A DNA stretch of 64,000 nt from CAZOHG01 sp964579725. Lineage in GTDB: Bacteria > Zhuqueibacterota > JdFR-76 > BMS3Abin05. Each line of letters opens with the position of its first letter. The stretch's first letter is position 1. Under the pieces are notes generated by a model. The model ran no database searches, was not told the origin of the DNA, and saw nothing but the letters and a program-made list of their open reading frames with translations. Shown in pieces: positions 16,177-25,717 of the stretch. The position numbers and the translations under genes are program-made. Location: assembly GCA_964579725.1 (NCBI GenBank), contig CAZOHG010000001.1:62001-126000 (forward strand), read 5' to 3'.

Positions 16177-16878
16177 TCAGTCCACCCTTATTTTTGGCAG
16201 GGCGCGTTCTTGTTTTTCCAGGGCTTTCAGACTTTTTAGCACGTCGGCAAAATTTTGGTACGCAATAAAATTTAAGTTATTTTCCTGGCAGAACGAAATC
16301 AGCTCGTCCTTGGCAAAGACAATGTCCGCTTCCAACACGCCGCAACGGTCAGAGAGTCCGTCACCGACGTAAATCAGCACGCTCTGTCCGTTTCGCGCCT
16401 CCCGCAAATGGTAACCTTTGCAATTGGCGCAAACCCCGCAGGTGTGTTCCCAATAGGGAAATTCGGGACGAATATGGTGGGGATCTACGAACACCAATCG
16501 ATTTGCTTTAACGGGAACCCAAGCCAGCCCCTCCCGTTTGAGGATTTCTTTAATGTAGAAATCCATCCCATCGCTTAGAATTTCTACGGGGTAGGCTTTT
16601 TCTTGGCAATAAGCCGCAAAATCGTGGAAAGCAGAGTCAATGGGATTGGCGGCACAAAAGGCTTTTAATTCCTCTTTGGAAACGGTCGTCACGGCACATT
16701 CGCGTTCCAGACATTCTTTGGAGGTCAGTTCCCCCGCTTTCCACGCTTCAACCGCTTTTTCCCATTCAGGGGTGGCAAACGCCCGGAACAATTCATTTCC
16801 CACATCTTTGACGGCAACCGTTCCGTCAAAATCGCAAAAGATTTTAAATCGGGGTTCGTGCATTGCTTTTTCAACCAT
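16177..16878 (-). CDS. HAD-superfamily phosphatase (phosphoserine phosphatase/MtnX-like)
   Basis: About 230 residues with HAD motif I FCDFDGTVA (nucleophile and acid/base Asp), motif II ILSDGMDFY and motif IV VGDGLSDRC, plus a CGVCANCKG Cys cluster typical of the MtnX/PSP-like subgroup. It should remove phosphate from a small metabolite; the substrate is unknown. The ATG at 16878 lies inside the T-run of the preceding terminator and has no ribosome site, so the ATG at 16863 (MHEPRFKIF) is a plausible true start. It follows ppdK but is separated from it by a terminator. Confidence 0.83.
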   Translation of the reverse strand: MVEKAMHEPRFKIFCDFDGTVAVKDVGNELFRAFATPEWEKAVEAWKAGELTSKECLERECAVTTVSKEELKAFCAANPIDSAFHDFAAYCQEKAYPVEILSDGMDFYIKEILKREGLAWVPVKANRLVFVDPHHIRPEFPYWEHTCGVCANCKGYHLREARNGQSVLIYVGDGLSDRCGVLEADIVFAKDELISFCQENNLNFIAYQNFADVLKSLKALEKQERALPKIRVD

Positions 16879-16879
16879 A

Positions 16880-16912
16880 AAAATGCCCGGCCGCGTCCCG
16901 CACGACCGGGCA
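16880..16912 (-). terminator. Rho-independent terminator after ppdK
   Basis: Minus-strand hairpin TGCCCGGTCG / CGCGGCCGGGCA with a short GC loop followed by TTTTT. It lies 20 bases after the ppdK stop and directly before the HAD gene. Confidence 0.8.
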
Positions 16913-16932
16913 CCCTTGTTTTTGAACTTACT

Positions 16933-19635
16933 TTATTTTTTGTGTTTCAGAGTCGCCTGAGCCGCAGCCAACCGGGCAATCGGCACTCGATAGGGTGAAC
17001 AACTGACGTAATTCAGACCCAGCTCGTCGCACAATTCGATAGAAGCCGGATCGCCACCGTGTTCACCGCAGATTCCTACTTTGAGCTCAGGACGGGTCTT
17101 GCGACCCTTTTCCACTCCGATTCCCATTAGTTGTCCCACGCCGTTCCGGTCGATACTCTGGAAAGGATCGACCTTGTAAAAACCGCGCTCCACGTAGAGC
17201 GGCAGAAACTTACCGGCGTCGTCACGGCTGACTCCCAAAGTCATCTGGGTAAGGTCATTTGTTCCGAAGGAGAAAAACTCGGCGGTTTGAGCAATCTCGT
17301 CAGCCGTTAGCGCGGCGCGAGGCACTTCAATCATGGTACCCACTTTGTATTCGATTGTGACCTTTTCTTCCTTCTGAACTTCGTCGGCTACGCGGCGTAT
17401 GATTTTTTCCTGATCGTCCAATTCGGCCTTGTGCCCCACCAGCGGCACCATGACCTCCGGGTACACCTTTTTTCCTTCTTTAATCAGTTTAGCAGCGGCG
17501 TGGAAAATAGCCCGTGCCTGCATTTCCGTAATTTCGGGGTGCACAATCCCGAGGCGGCAACCGCGGTGCCCCAACATGGGATTGGCTTCTTTTAGTTGAG
17601 CACCCTTCATTTTCAGTTCATCCGCGGGAATACCGATCCGTCCGGAAAGCTCCTCGTACTCTTCGTCGGTGTGTGGAAGGAACTCGTGCAAAGGCGGGTC
17701 CAGCAGGCGAATGGTGACCGGCAGGTCTTCCATTTCTTTGAAAATCCCCTCAAAATCACCTTGCTGCATGGGCCGGATTTTATCCAGGGCCTTTTTCCGT
17801 CCTTCTAAATCGGAGGCAAAAATCATTTCCCGCACGGCGAGAATCCGTTCGCCCTCGAAAAACATGTGTTCGGTGCGGCACAGGCCAATGCCTTCGGCAC
17901 CGAATTTTCGCGCCACCCAGGAATCGTGCGGCGTGTCGGAATTGGTTCGGACGCCGAGCCGCCGGATTTCGTCGGCCCAGGTCATGAGTTTGTGGTAGTA
18001 CGTGTACAGGGGCGCCTTTTCCGGTTCCATTTGTCCCAAAACAACGGCTGTTATTTCCGAAGGGCTGGTCGGCACGTTGCCCACGTAAATTTCCCCCAAA
18101 CTGCCGTCAATGGAAATCTCATCGCCTTCTTTCAGTACCAGGTCGCCGGAGCGGACTTCTCGCTTGTTGTAATCGACCTCAATGGATTCTGCACCCACGA
18201 TGCAGGGCTTGCCAATACCGCGCGCCACCACGGCAGCGTGCGAGGTGGCTCCGCCTCGAGAGGTCAAAATACCCTTTGCGGCTACCATCCCGTGGAAGTC
18301 GTCCGGCGAGGTTTCGGTTCGAACCAAAATGACGGGTTTGCCTTCTTTCGCCCATTCCACGGCGCGGTCGGGGTCCAGGGCGATTAAACCGCTGGCCGCC
18401 CCCGGCGAAGCGTTAATGCCTTTTCCGAAATGTCTTTTCTGCGCTTTGGGGTCGAAGCGTTCGTGGAGCAATTGGTCGAGTTGGGCCGGTTCCACCCGCA
18501 TGACCGCTTCTTCTTTGGTAATCAGCCCTTCTTCCACCATATCCACGGCAATCCGAATGGCGGCCATGGCCGTTCGCTTGCCGTTTCGGGTCTGGAGCAT
18601 CCAGAGTTTGCCTTTCTGAATTGTGAACTCCATGTCCTGCATGTCGCGGTAGTGTTTTTCCAGCTTTTTGTAGATATTTTCCAGCTCCTTGTACACCTCG
18701 GGCATTTCTTCTTCCAGGGTGATTTGATCCGCGCTGGTGCGGCCCGCTTTGTTGATGGGCTGAGGCGTTCGAATTCCGGCCACCACATCTTCGCCCTGAG
18801 CATTTTTCAGAAATTCTCCGAAGAAGCGCTTTTCGCCCGTCGCCGGATCCCGTGTAAACGCCACTCCGGTTGCCGAGTCTTCACCCATATTTCCAAAAAC
18901 CATGGTCACCACATTGACCGCCGTACCCCAATCCTCGGGAATTTTGTTGACTCTACGGTAATCCTGTGCCCGCTTCGTGTTCCAGGAACGGAAGACAGCC
19001 ATAATGGCATCGGTTAGCTGTTCCCACGGGTCTTGAGGAAAATCCTTACCGGTGTGGGCTTTGAAGATTTTCTTGAACCGCTCCACCAAATCCTTTAAAT
19101 CGTCGGCGCTTAAATCGGTGTCGTACTTCGCCCCGACCTCTTTTTTCTTCTTGTTCAACTCTTCTTCAAAATGCTCGGAATCAATGCCGAAAACCACATT
19201 CCCAAACATTTGAATAAAACGCCGGTACGAATCGTAGGCAAATCGGGGATTGTTTGTCTCCTTGGCCAGCCCCAACACCGTTTGATCGTTTAGACCCAAA
19301 TTCAGCACGGTATCCATCATGCCGGGCATGGAAACTCGTGCACCGGAACGCACCGAAACCAATAACGGTTTTTCCGGATCCCCGAATTTACGCCCCATGT
19401 CTTTTTCCACCCTGGCCATATTTTTTCGGACTTCTTCCATCAGGCCGGGAGGCAATTGATTATTATGCTCAAAATATTCCATGCACGCTTCGGTTGAAAT
19501 GGTAAAACCCGGAGGTACCGGAATACCGATTCGACTCATTTCCGCAAGATTGGCGCCTTTGCCGCCGAGCAAATTGCGCATGTCGGCCCCGCCCTCGGTC
19601 CCCTGGGGACCAAAATAATAGACATACTTTTTCAT
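16933..19635 (-). CDS. ppdK: Pyruvate, phosphate dikinase
   Basis: Interconverts pyruvate, ATP and phosphate with phosphoenolpyruvate, AMP and diphosphate, either for gluconeogenesis or PPi-linked glycolysis. The 900-residue length is normal. Order of domains: N-terminal ATP-grasp (LLGGKGANLAEM, PPGFTIST), the phosphohistidine domain with GGATSHAAVVARG near residue 450, and the C-terminal PEP-binding barrel ending with GICGEHGGDP, which contains the catalytic Cys. GGAGGGTG before the ATG gives a strong ribosome site. Monocistronic by its own terminator. Confidence 0.98.
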   Translation of the reverse strand: MKKYVYYFGPQGTEGGADMRNLLGGKGANLAEMSRIGIPVPPGFTISTEACMEYFEHNNQLPPGLMEEVRKNMARVEKDMGRKFGDPEKPLLVSVRSGARVSMPGMMDTVLNLGLNDQTVLGLAKETNNPRFAYDSYRRFIQMFGNVVFGIDSEHFEEELNKKKKEVGAKYDTDLSADDLKDLVERFKKIFKAHTGKDFPQDPWEQLTDAIMAVFRSWNTKRAQDYRRVNKIPEDWGTAVNVVTMVFGNMGEDSATGVAFTRDPATGEKRFFGEFLKNAQGEDVVAGIRTPQPINKAGRTSADQITLEEEMPEVYKELENIYKKLEKHYRDMQDMEFTIQKGKLWMLQTRNGKRTAMAAIRIAVDMVEEGLITKEEAVMRVEPAQLDQLLHERFDPKAQKRHFGKGINASPGAASGLIALDPDRAVEWAKEGKPVILVRTETSPDDFHGMVAAKGILTSRGGATSHAAVVARGIGKPCIVGAESIEVDYNKREVRSGDLVLKEGDEISIDGSLGEIYVGNVPTSPSEITAVVLGQMEPEKAPLYTYYHKLMTWADEIRRLGVRTNSDTPHDSWVARKFGAEGIGLCRTEHMFFEGERILAVREMIFASDLEGRKKALDKIRPMQQGDFEGIFKEMEDLPVTIRLLDPPLHEFLPHTDEEYEELSGRIGIPADELKMKGAQLKEANPMLGHRGCRLGIVHPEITEMQARAIFHAAAKLIKEGKKVYPEVMVPLVGHKAELDDQEKIIRRVADEVQKEEKVTIEYKVGTMIEVPRAALTADEIAQTAEFFSFGTNDLTQMTLGVSRDDAGKFLPLYVERGFYKVDPFQSIDRNGVGQLMGIGVEKGRKTRPELKVGICGEHGGDPASIELCDELGLNYVSCSPYRVPIARLAAAQATLKHKK

Positions 19636-19691
19636 GCTTCACACCCTCCTGATTAGGTCCAGTAACTATTTTCCACTTTCTTACCTTTCGA

Positions 19692-20489
19692 CTAAAAGAC
19701 AAGTTTCAAAAAAATCCCGAATAAAAACACACCGAAAAATGCCCGAAGCCATTTCGGCGGCAAAACGGAATTCAAATACGCGCCCAACTGCGAAAAAAAT
19801 AACGAGCCCAACAAAATCGGGGCAGCCGCCAACGCGTACACGTACCCCAGGCACCCGGGCGGCAAATTCGGCGTGCCCAAACCGTGAATAAAATATCCCA
19901 CCGCCGCCGCAAATGTGGTAAAAATAATAATGGCGCTGGACGTTCCGGCCGTTTTCTTAACCGGCAAATGTACAAATAAAATCAATGCCGGGACGAAAAA
20001 AACCCCACCGCCGATTCCGGCCATGGCCGCGAAAAACCCCGCCAAAAAACCAATCGGAACCGTTTGCCGCCAGTCCAGGCGGAAAGCCTTTCCCGCTTTT
20101 TCACCCACACCGAAAAACACCTGCACTGCCAACACCACCAGCACAAGGGCCAAAATCTTTTTTAAAATTTCGCCCGGCAGTTGAGAGGCAACGGAAGACC
20201 CCAAATACGCACCCACAATGGCGGACACGGCCAAATAGGGTACCACGCGCCACTCCACATTCCGCTGGCGGTTGTGCCGGTACACGCTGAAAACCGAGTT
20301 AAAAAAGGCACAAAACAGGCTGGTTCCAAATGCCAATCGCGCCGCCAGATTGACTTCCAGCCCTTGAGCTTGTAAAAAGAACAAAAGGAACGGCCCCAAG
20401 ATAACACCGCCACCGACGCCAAAAAATCCCGCCAAAAGGCCGGCCAGACTCCCTACGCCAAACAATAGCAGCAGATGGGAAGCAATCAC
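19692..20489 (-). CDS. TauE/SafE-family sulfite/organosulfur exporter-like membrane protein
   Basis: A 265-residue protein with about eight transmembrane helices and the duplicated family motifs GFFGVGGGVILGPFL (N-half) and MAGIGGGVFFVPAL (C-half). The family exports sulfite, sulfoacetate or similar anions, though many members are untested. The GTG start at 20489 overlaps the stop of the upstream S41 protease (GTGA), so translation is coupled. The two YeeE-type transporters at 3-4 kb are the other sulfur-related membrane proteins in the window. Confidence 0.85.
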   Translation of the reverse strand: MIASHLLLLFGVGSLAGLLAGFFGVGGGVILGPFLLFFLQAQGLEVNLAARLAFGTSLFCAFFNSVFSVYRHNRQRNVEWRVVPYLAVSAIVGAYLGSSVASQLPGEILKKILALVLVVLAVQVFFGVGEKAGKAFRLDWRQTVPIGFLAGFFAAMAGIGGGVFFVPALILFVHLPVKKTAGTSSAIIIFTTFAAAVGYFIHGLGTPNLPPGCLGYVYALAAAPILLGSLFFSQLGAYLNSVLPPKWLRAFFGVFLFGIFLKLVF

Positions 20490-22171
20490 TTCTTCAGGCC
20501 GAGTTTTTGCCGGTACACCTCCGGATGGGTTAACGCCTGAATCGCTGCCGCCACCACGCGATCATCTTTCAGCGAAGAGCGGATTTCGGCCTTGCTCCCC
20601 TTTAACTTTCCAATTAGCTCCAGTCGAAGCCGCCGTTGAATAAAATCACGGCTTTTGTTAAATTCGGCCTCTTTTAATTGATCCAAGTGCCTTTCGAGAG
20701 TCGCTATTTCGTTTTGGATTTCCGGGGAATAGTTTTGCTCTTTGGCGGTTTTCTTTAACGCCTCTAAAGCTTTTTCCCCCTCAATCTGGAACTTAAAATG
20801 TTTTTCTTTCAAGAAATTCCGAAACGCTTTTAGAACAGAATCATCTACCTGCACCGGCTTCGAGGTGTCTTTCATGGTGGCGGCATACCGCGCTGCAAAA
20901 CTGAAAAACATCGATTTTCGAATCAATTCCCATTCAAAATTACTCAATTTCGGATATTTCACCACAATATCCGGCTCAATGCCGCCGCCCCCGTACACCA
21001 CACGGCCGTCCTTGGTGTGAAAGACCTTGCGAGTCGTGTCCGACGAATCCTTTTTCGAGTGGACAAACACATCTTCCGAATGCATGAAGGTGTGCTTGTC
21101 ATTGTTAATACACCGCCCGCTGGGGATGTAATATTTGGCCGTGGTAATTTTGACGGATTTACTTTTGCTCAGGGGAATCACCGTTTGAACAAGTCCTTTT
21201 CCGAATGTCCGGGACCCGACAACCAGTCCGCGGTCTAAATCCTGAATGGCTCCCGTCACAATTTCCGAAGCGGAGGCGGAATTGCCGTCCACGAGAACGG
21301 CCAATCGCATATTCCCGGCCACAGGTTCTTCCTCGGCGTAGAATTTCTGGCTGGCTCCGCGCACGCGTCCTTTGGTGTACACCACAAGCGACCCTTTCGG
21401 CAGAAACTGATTGGCCACATCCACGGCCGCTGGCAGGAGTCCGCCCGGGTTGGCGCGCAGGTCCAAAATCAGCGAAGTGGCCCCGTTTCGGCGCAAGTTC
21501 TTAATGGCCTGTCCAATGTCCTCTCCCACATTTTTGGAAAATCGCCGCAGTTTCAAATAGCCGACGTGATCGCGAATCACACCGGCGTAGGTGAGATCGT
21601 GTACGCTAATAACGGCTCGAATCAGATGAAATTCCAGCGGGTCCGGTAAACCGGGCCGACGAACCTTAATCACCACACTGGTTCCCGGCCGTCCCCTCAG
21701 ACGGGCGGCTGTTTGGGAGATTTTTTCACCCTTTGTGCTTTTCCCGTCCACTTCGATGATCTGATCGCCTTCTCGAATGCCGGCCTTTAAGGCGGGTGTT
21801 CCGTCAAAAGGCGGCTCCACAACGGTGGGCCACCCGTTGCGAATACTGATCGTCATGCCGACGCCGCCGTATTTGCCCTTGGTCATGATGTTCATTTCTT
21901 CATTTTGATCCCGCTCCAGAAGAACCGTGTACGGGTCAAGGGCATCCAGGAGACGATTAATCCCCACGTGCATGAATTTGTCCGGATCGATTTCGTCTAC
22001 ATATTTCAGCGTGACTTCTTTGTAGATGCGGACAAAAAGGCTGAGATTTTTTTGAACGCTCAGGTAATAATCCGGAGCGGCAGGCGCACCCATATTGGCC
22101 ATCCAGCCGCCGAGAGTGATGGTCAAAGCCACGAGGACCACCACCCATATGCCTTGTTTTTTCCAATTCAT
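20486..22171 (-). CDS. S41 family C-terminal processing peptidase
   Basis: A periplasmic, membrane-anchored serine protease of 561 residues. An N-terminal hydrophobic anchor (residues 8-24) is followed by a PDZ domain (PALKAGIREGDQIIEVDG near 120) and the S41 core with catalytic Ser in VDGNSASASEIV near 300 and Lys in GRTFGKGLVQT-like context. A helical C-terminal extension (450-561) with a long charged stretch is larger than in minimal CtpA. The start is the ATG at 22171, five or six bases after GGAGG; an in-frame TTG lies upstream inside the ribosome site. Overlaps tauE by four bases. Confidence 0.93.
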   Translation of the reverse strand: MNWKKQGIWVVVLVALTITLGGWMANMGAPAAPDYYLSVQKNLSLFVRIYKEVTLKYVDEIDPDKFMHVGINRLLDALDPYTVLLERDQNEEMNIMTKGKYGGVGMTISIRNGWPTVVEPPFDGTPALKAGIREGDQIIEVDGKSTKGEKISQTAARLRGRPGTSVVIKVRRPGLPDPLEFHLIRAVISVHDLTYAGVIRDHVGYLKLRRFSKNVGEDIGQAIKNLRRNGATSLILDLRANPGGLLPAAVDVANQFLPKGSLVVYTKGRVRGASQKFYAEEEPVAGNMRLAVLVDGNSASASEIVTGAIQDLDRGLVVGSRTFGKGLVQTVIPLSKSKSVKITTAKYYIPSGRCINNDKHTFMHSEDVFVHSKKDSSDTTRKVFHTKDGRVVYGGGGIEPDIVVKYPKLSNFEWELIRKSMFFSFAARYAATMKDTSKPVQVDDSVLKAFRNFLKEKHFKFQIEGEKALEALKKTAKEQNYSPEIQNEIATLERHLDQLKEAEFNKSRDFIQRRLRLELIGKLKGSKAEIRSSLKDDRVVAAAIQALTHPEVYRQKLGLKK

Positions 22172-22257
22172 ACAAACCTCCAAATTTCAACGTCGCGTAT
22201 TCTGAAAATCACCCCGTGTTTTTTCAATAAAGTCATATAAAAAAACAATAAAATCGA

Positions 22258-22959
22258 TTAAATATCAAGTTTATTCTTTATCCAGACCCAAATATTTTCG
22301 TGAATTCGAGCGGGATTGGCCAAACCGTCCAAAATGACAAAGCGATCGGGCTCCTTCCGTGCCAGCTCCAAATAGCCGTTCCGAACACGTTTGCGAAAAG
22401 CCAGATCTTCCTGTTCCAATCTGTCCAATTTTCGAGCCTTTGTTTTTCGGCGAATGGCCTCTTCGGGGGCAATGTCCAAAAGAAACGTAACGTCCGGCCA
22501 AAGCCCCTCAATGGCCAACGAATGGGCGCGTTGAACATCTTCCAACAAAAGTTTACGGCCAAACCCCTGGTAGGCCGTGGAAGAATCCGCGTAGCGGTCG
22601 CAAAGGACGATTTTCCCGGCTTCCAAAGCGGGGCGGATTTTCTCCCGAACCAACTGAGAGCGCGCCGCCGAGTACAATAGCAATTCCGTCATCGGCAACA
22701 TCTCGGCGTGTGCCGGGTCCAATAGAATCTGTCGCACCTTTTCGGAAATAGCGGTTCCGCCCGGTTCCCGAAAAAGCGCCACCGAAAATCCGGCCTTTTC
22801 CAATCGTTCTTTCAGCAAATTGGCCTGAAGCGATTTTCCGGAGAAATCAATGCCCTCAAAAGACACAAAAAGTTTTCGGGCCAACTTTTTTGGCAGCGGT
22901 TTGTCCACTTTCACCCTAAATTTTAATAAATTTCCAAGCCCCTCGCTTAAATCGACCAT
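22258..22959 (-). CDS. tmk: Thymidylate kinase
   Basis: Phosphorylates dTMP to dTDP. It has P-loop FEGIDFSGKS, the DR(Y) motif LCDRYADSSTAYQGFGR and the lid/Arg region AIRRKTKARKLDRLEQ. Family proteins begin a few residues before the P-loop, whereas this frame has about 27 extra residues and overlaps the MATE gene by 44 bases with no ribosome site at the ATG. A GTG start near 22914 or 22908 (VKVDKPLPKK) after AGGGTG is likely. With tdk at 52.6 kb the window encodes two consecutive steps of thymidine salvage. Confidence 0.93.
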   Translation of the reverse strand: MVDLSEGLGNLLKFRVKVDKPLPKKLARKLFVSFEGIDFSGKSLQANLLKERLEKAGFSVALFREPGGTAISEKVRQILLDPAHAEMLPMTELLLYSAARSQLVREKIRPALEAGKIVLCDRYADSSTAYQGFGRKLLLEDVQRAHSLAIEGLWPDVTFLLDIAPEEAIRRKTKARKLDRLEQEDLAFRKRVRNGYLELARKEPDRFVILDGLANPARIHENIWVWIKNKLDI

Positions 22960-24268
22960 AATTGATTAACAATCGCGCTGTTTCATCCAGACCCTGCACC
23001 AACCACAGTCCGAGTAAGGCCAAATGCAAGGGAAAGGCAAAGAGGTAGGTCAGGCCGGTTTCGGACACCAGAGCACTGCCCATCGCCCAAAACATGAGCC
23101 AGCGTAAATCTCCCGCGCCCCGGAGATTTCCGCTTACCACACCGTTAATGGCTTTTGGAATTTGCACGAGGGCAAAAACAAGCATGACCTTTTTTCCGAT
23201 CGCCCACACCTGAGTTTCGCCGGTAAACAACGCAAAGAGCGGTTTGTCAAAAAGAATTAAGGAAGCTACGATGATCGCTACGAAGCCCGCCACCACGTAA
23301 CCGGCCAGGTGGCCTGTTTCTTCCGCCCGGTCGTGTTCTTCGGCTCCGATATTCTGCCCTACCAGCGTCATGGAACCCAGGCTAAACCCCATGTAAACCA
23401 TTGACAAAATGGCCTGAATGCGCATAAAAACCTGGTGGGCGGCTAAATAGTAAATCCCAAGGAGTGCGGCGTAACTGGTAATGACCATTTGGCCGTAGGC
23501 CCAAAAAAGCTGTTCAATGGTTGTGGGAATCCCCGCGGAAAAAAGGCGCTTGAAGCTTCGGTAATTGGGTGTGGTGAGCTCCCGAAACGAGAGAAAAAGA
23601 ACCGATTTCCGCGACCGAAGCACATAAAGCGTGAGAAAAAAGCCGACTGTGTGCGCAAATCCGGCTGCGTAGGCGGCTCCCCGAACCTCCCAACGGGGAA
23701 ATCCCAAAAGTCCAAAAATGAGCAGCGGGGCCAAAGTCAGGTTGATCAGATTAATTGTCAGATTAATGAACATCGTCACCCGGGTGTCGCCGGCGCCTCG
23801 CATGATGCCCATGGCCACAAAATTGGTCAAAATAAGAGGCGAAAACGTGGCGATAATCCGCAGGTACTGAATCCCCGATTGCCGGGCGACCGGTTCTTTT
23901 TCTCGAATAATGGAAAAAAGAGTGGAAGCCCCTAAAAACCAGGTCAGGGCGACCAGTACCGCCATGAGGATGCCAATCATGAGGGCCTGGCCGAAAATAT
24001 GATTGGCTTCCCAATTTTCGCCCGCCCCCAAATGGCGATTAATAATGATCGAACTTCCCACAATAAAGGTGAGGAAAATGGTGAAAAAGAGAATAATCAC
24101 CTGAATGGCCATCCCCACACCGGCAAAAGCAGCCGCTGAAAGATGCCCAATGAGAATGGCCTCGACCGTCCACATAACGGTTTGAGAGGACAAATCGATC
24201 ACGGCAGGAAGAGACGTTTTCAAAATGTCCACAAGGGGGGAACTTCTCTTTTTCACAATCGCAGCCAT
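22916..24268 (-). CDS. MATE-family efflux transporter
   Basis: A multidrug/Na+ or H+ antiporter-type membrane protein of about 450 residues with twelve predicted helices in two related halves. Typical segments are the N-terminal SSQTVMWTVEAILIGHLS, the AAFAGVGMAIQ helix and GIMRGAGDTR-type loops, with the matching second-half NLRGAGDLR. The frame opens at a TTG (24295) but the ATG at 24268 is preferred. The substrate cannot be inferred. Its 3' end overlaps the start region of tmk. Confidence 0.9.
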   Translation of the reverse strand: MAAIVKKRSSPLVDILKTSLPAVIDLSSQTVMWTVEAILIGHLSAAAFAGVGMAIQVIILFFTIFLTFIVGSSIIINRHLGAGENWEANHIFGQALMIGILMAVLVALTWFLGASTLFSIIREKEPVARQSGIQYLRIIATFSPLILTNFVAMGIMRGAGDTRVTMFINLTINLINLTLAPLLIFGLLGFPRWEVRGAAYAAGFAHTVGFFLTLYVLRSRKSVLFLSFRELTTPNYRSFKRLFSAGIPTTIEQLFWAYGQMVITSYAALLGIYYLAAHQVFMRIQAILSMVYMGFSLGSMTLVGQNIGAEEHDRAEETGHLAGYVVAGFVAIIVASLILFDKPLFALFTGETQVWAIGKKVMLVFALVQIPKAINGVVSGNLRGAGDLRWLMFWAMGSALVSETGLTYLFAFPLHLALLGLWLVQGLDETARLLINYGRFKRGAWKFIKI

Positions 24269-24301
24269 TTCTTTTCGACCAGTAGATCTTCCCAATTACA
24301 C

Positions 24302-24327
24302 CAATCCCCCTAAATTCGGGGGGATTG
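24302..24327. repeat. Inverted repeat upstream of the MATE gene
   Basis: Arms CAATCCCCC and GGGGGATTG around an eight-base AT-rich centre. It could be a transcript hairpin or a regulator site; no T-run follows on the minus strand, so it is not a standard terminator. Confidence 0.5.
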
Positions 24328-24355
24328 AGAAAACATATTTTTTATTTTACACAAC

Positions 24356-24384
24356 GGGCGGAGCCAAAAGCCCCGCCCATTTTT
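24356..24384. terminator. Terminator-like GC hairpin after inositol-phosphate synthase
   Basis: GGGCGGAGC-caaaa-GCCCCGCCC, nine-base arms with one mismatch, starting 11 bases after the stop of the minus-strand inositol-phosphate synthase. The T-run (ATTTTTA) lies on the plus-strand side, so termination on the minus strand would be weak; the call rests on position and stem strength. Confidence 0.45.
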
Positions 24385-24388
24385 ATGA

Positions 24389-25696
24389 TTAATCTTCGTA
24401 ATACTCGATGCCGAGATGGGTAATTTGCTCTTCACCCATGAGGTACCGCAAGGTATTTTTCAGTTTTGTTTGCTGAATGAAGAGGTCGTGCTCAGGGTAA
24501 AGCTCCGGTTTTGTCATGGGGCTTTTGAAATAAAACGAAAGCCATTCCTGAATACCTTTCATGCCGGCACGCTTGGCTAAATCCATAAACAAGACCAAAT
24601 CGAGAACAATGGGAGCAGCCAAGATACTGTCTCGGCAGAGAAAATCGATTTTAATTTGCATCGGGTAGCCCAGCCACCCGAAAATATCGATATTGTCCCA
24701 GCCCTCTTTGTTGTCGCCGCGTGGCGGGTAATAATTAATCCGCACTTTGTGGTAATAATTGGCATATAATTCGGGGTACACGTTAGGTTGAAGAATGTAG
24801 TCCAGCACCGAGAGCTTGCTCTCTTCTTTAGTTTTAAAAGACCCGGGATCGTCCAAAACTTCGCCGTCACGGTTACCCAGGATATTGGTGGAAAACCAGC
24901 CCGTCAATCCCAAAAGCCGTGCTTTCAGGCCCGGAGCCAAAATGGTTTTCATCAAAGTTTGCCCTGTTTTGTAATCTTTGCCTGCAATCGGTACACCGTT
25001 TTGATTGGCCAATTCCATTAGGGCTGGAATATCCGTGGTTAAATTCGGGGCGCCGTTTACAAAAGGAATGCCCATTTTGAGGGCAGCGTAGGCGTAGATC
25101 ATACTGGGAGCAATAAACTCATGATTCTCCTTGAGCCCCTTCTCAAAACTTTCCAGTGTGCTGTGCACGTCGTGGGGTTTAATAAAAACTTCCGTACTGC
25201 CACACCAATCGACTACGATTCGATCGAGATTGTTTTTTTCTTTAAAATTGGCGATATCTTCCATGAGCATCTGAGCCAAATCCCATTTGGTGGGCGCCTT
25301 TTTCACGTAGGTTCCGTGAAGTTTCTTCACATAATTCTGATCGAAAACCGCTTTCATGGGTTTGATTGCTTCCAATTCCGGTCGAATTTGATCCAGAAGG
25401 CCTTTCTCAAGGACGCCGGCTTTTAACGCCGCCTGGTACACATTGTCCTCAAAAATATCCCATCCGCCGAACACCAAATCTTCCAAATCGGCTAGTGGGA
25501 CAAAATCTTTGATCATGGGCACCCGATTTTCGGTCCGTTTCCCCAGACGAATCGTTCCCATTTGCGTCAAGGAACCGAAGGGCTTGCCCAAACCTTTTCT
25601 CACTGCAATGACACCGGAAATAAAAGTCGTTCCCACGGCCCCCATTCCGGGCAACAAAACACCCAATTTGCCTTTCGGCTCTTCAATCTTTTTCAA
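24389..25696 (-). CDS. Inositol-3-phosphate synthase
   Basis: NAD-dependent conversion of glucose-6-phosphate to 1L-myo-inositol 3-phosphate. The 435-residue protein has the N-terminal Rossmann region GVLLPGMGAVGTTFISGV, the catalytic-domain stretch PNLTTDIPALMELANQ, AGKDYKTGQT (conserved Lys of the active site), NILGNRDGEVL and SILAAPIVLDLVLFM, all hallmarks of the MIPS family. It is the last gene of an operon with panD, a CDP-alcohol phosphotransferase and rsmI upstream. Together with that phosphotransferase it points to inositol phospholipid synthesis. Confidence 0.94.
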   Translation of the reverse strand: MKKIEEPKGKLGVLLPGMGAVGTTFISGVIAVRKGLGKPFGSLTQMGTIRLGKRTENRVPMIKDFVPLADLEDLVFGGWDIFEDNVYQAALKAGVLEKGLLDQIRPELEAIKPMKAVFDQNYVKKLHGTYVKKAPTKWDLAQMLMEDIANFKEKNNLDRIVVDWCGSTEVFIKPHDVHSTLESFEKGLKENHEFIAPSMIYAYAALKMGIPFVNGAPNLTTDIPALMELANQNGVPIAGKDYKTGQTLMKTILAPGLKARLLGLTGWFSTNILGNRDGEVLDDPGSFKTKEESKLSVLDYILQPNVYPELYANYYHKVRINYYPPRGDNKEGWDNIDIFGWLGYPMQIKIDFLCRDSILAAPIVLDLVLFMDLAKRAGMKGIQEWLSFYFKSPMTKPELYPEHDLFIQQTKLKNTLRYLMGEEQITHLGIEYYED

Positions 25697-25717
25697 CGTT
25701 GGTCTCCTTTCAAACAG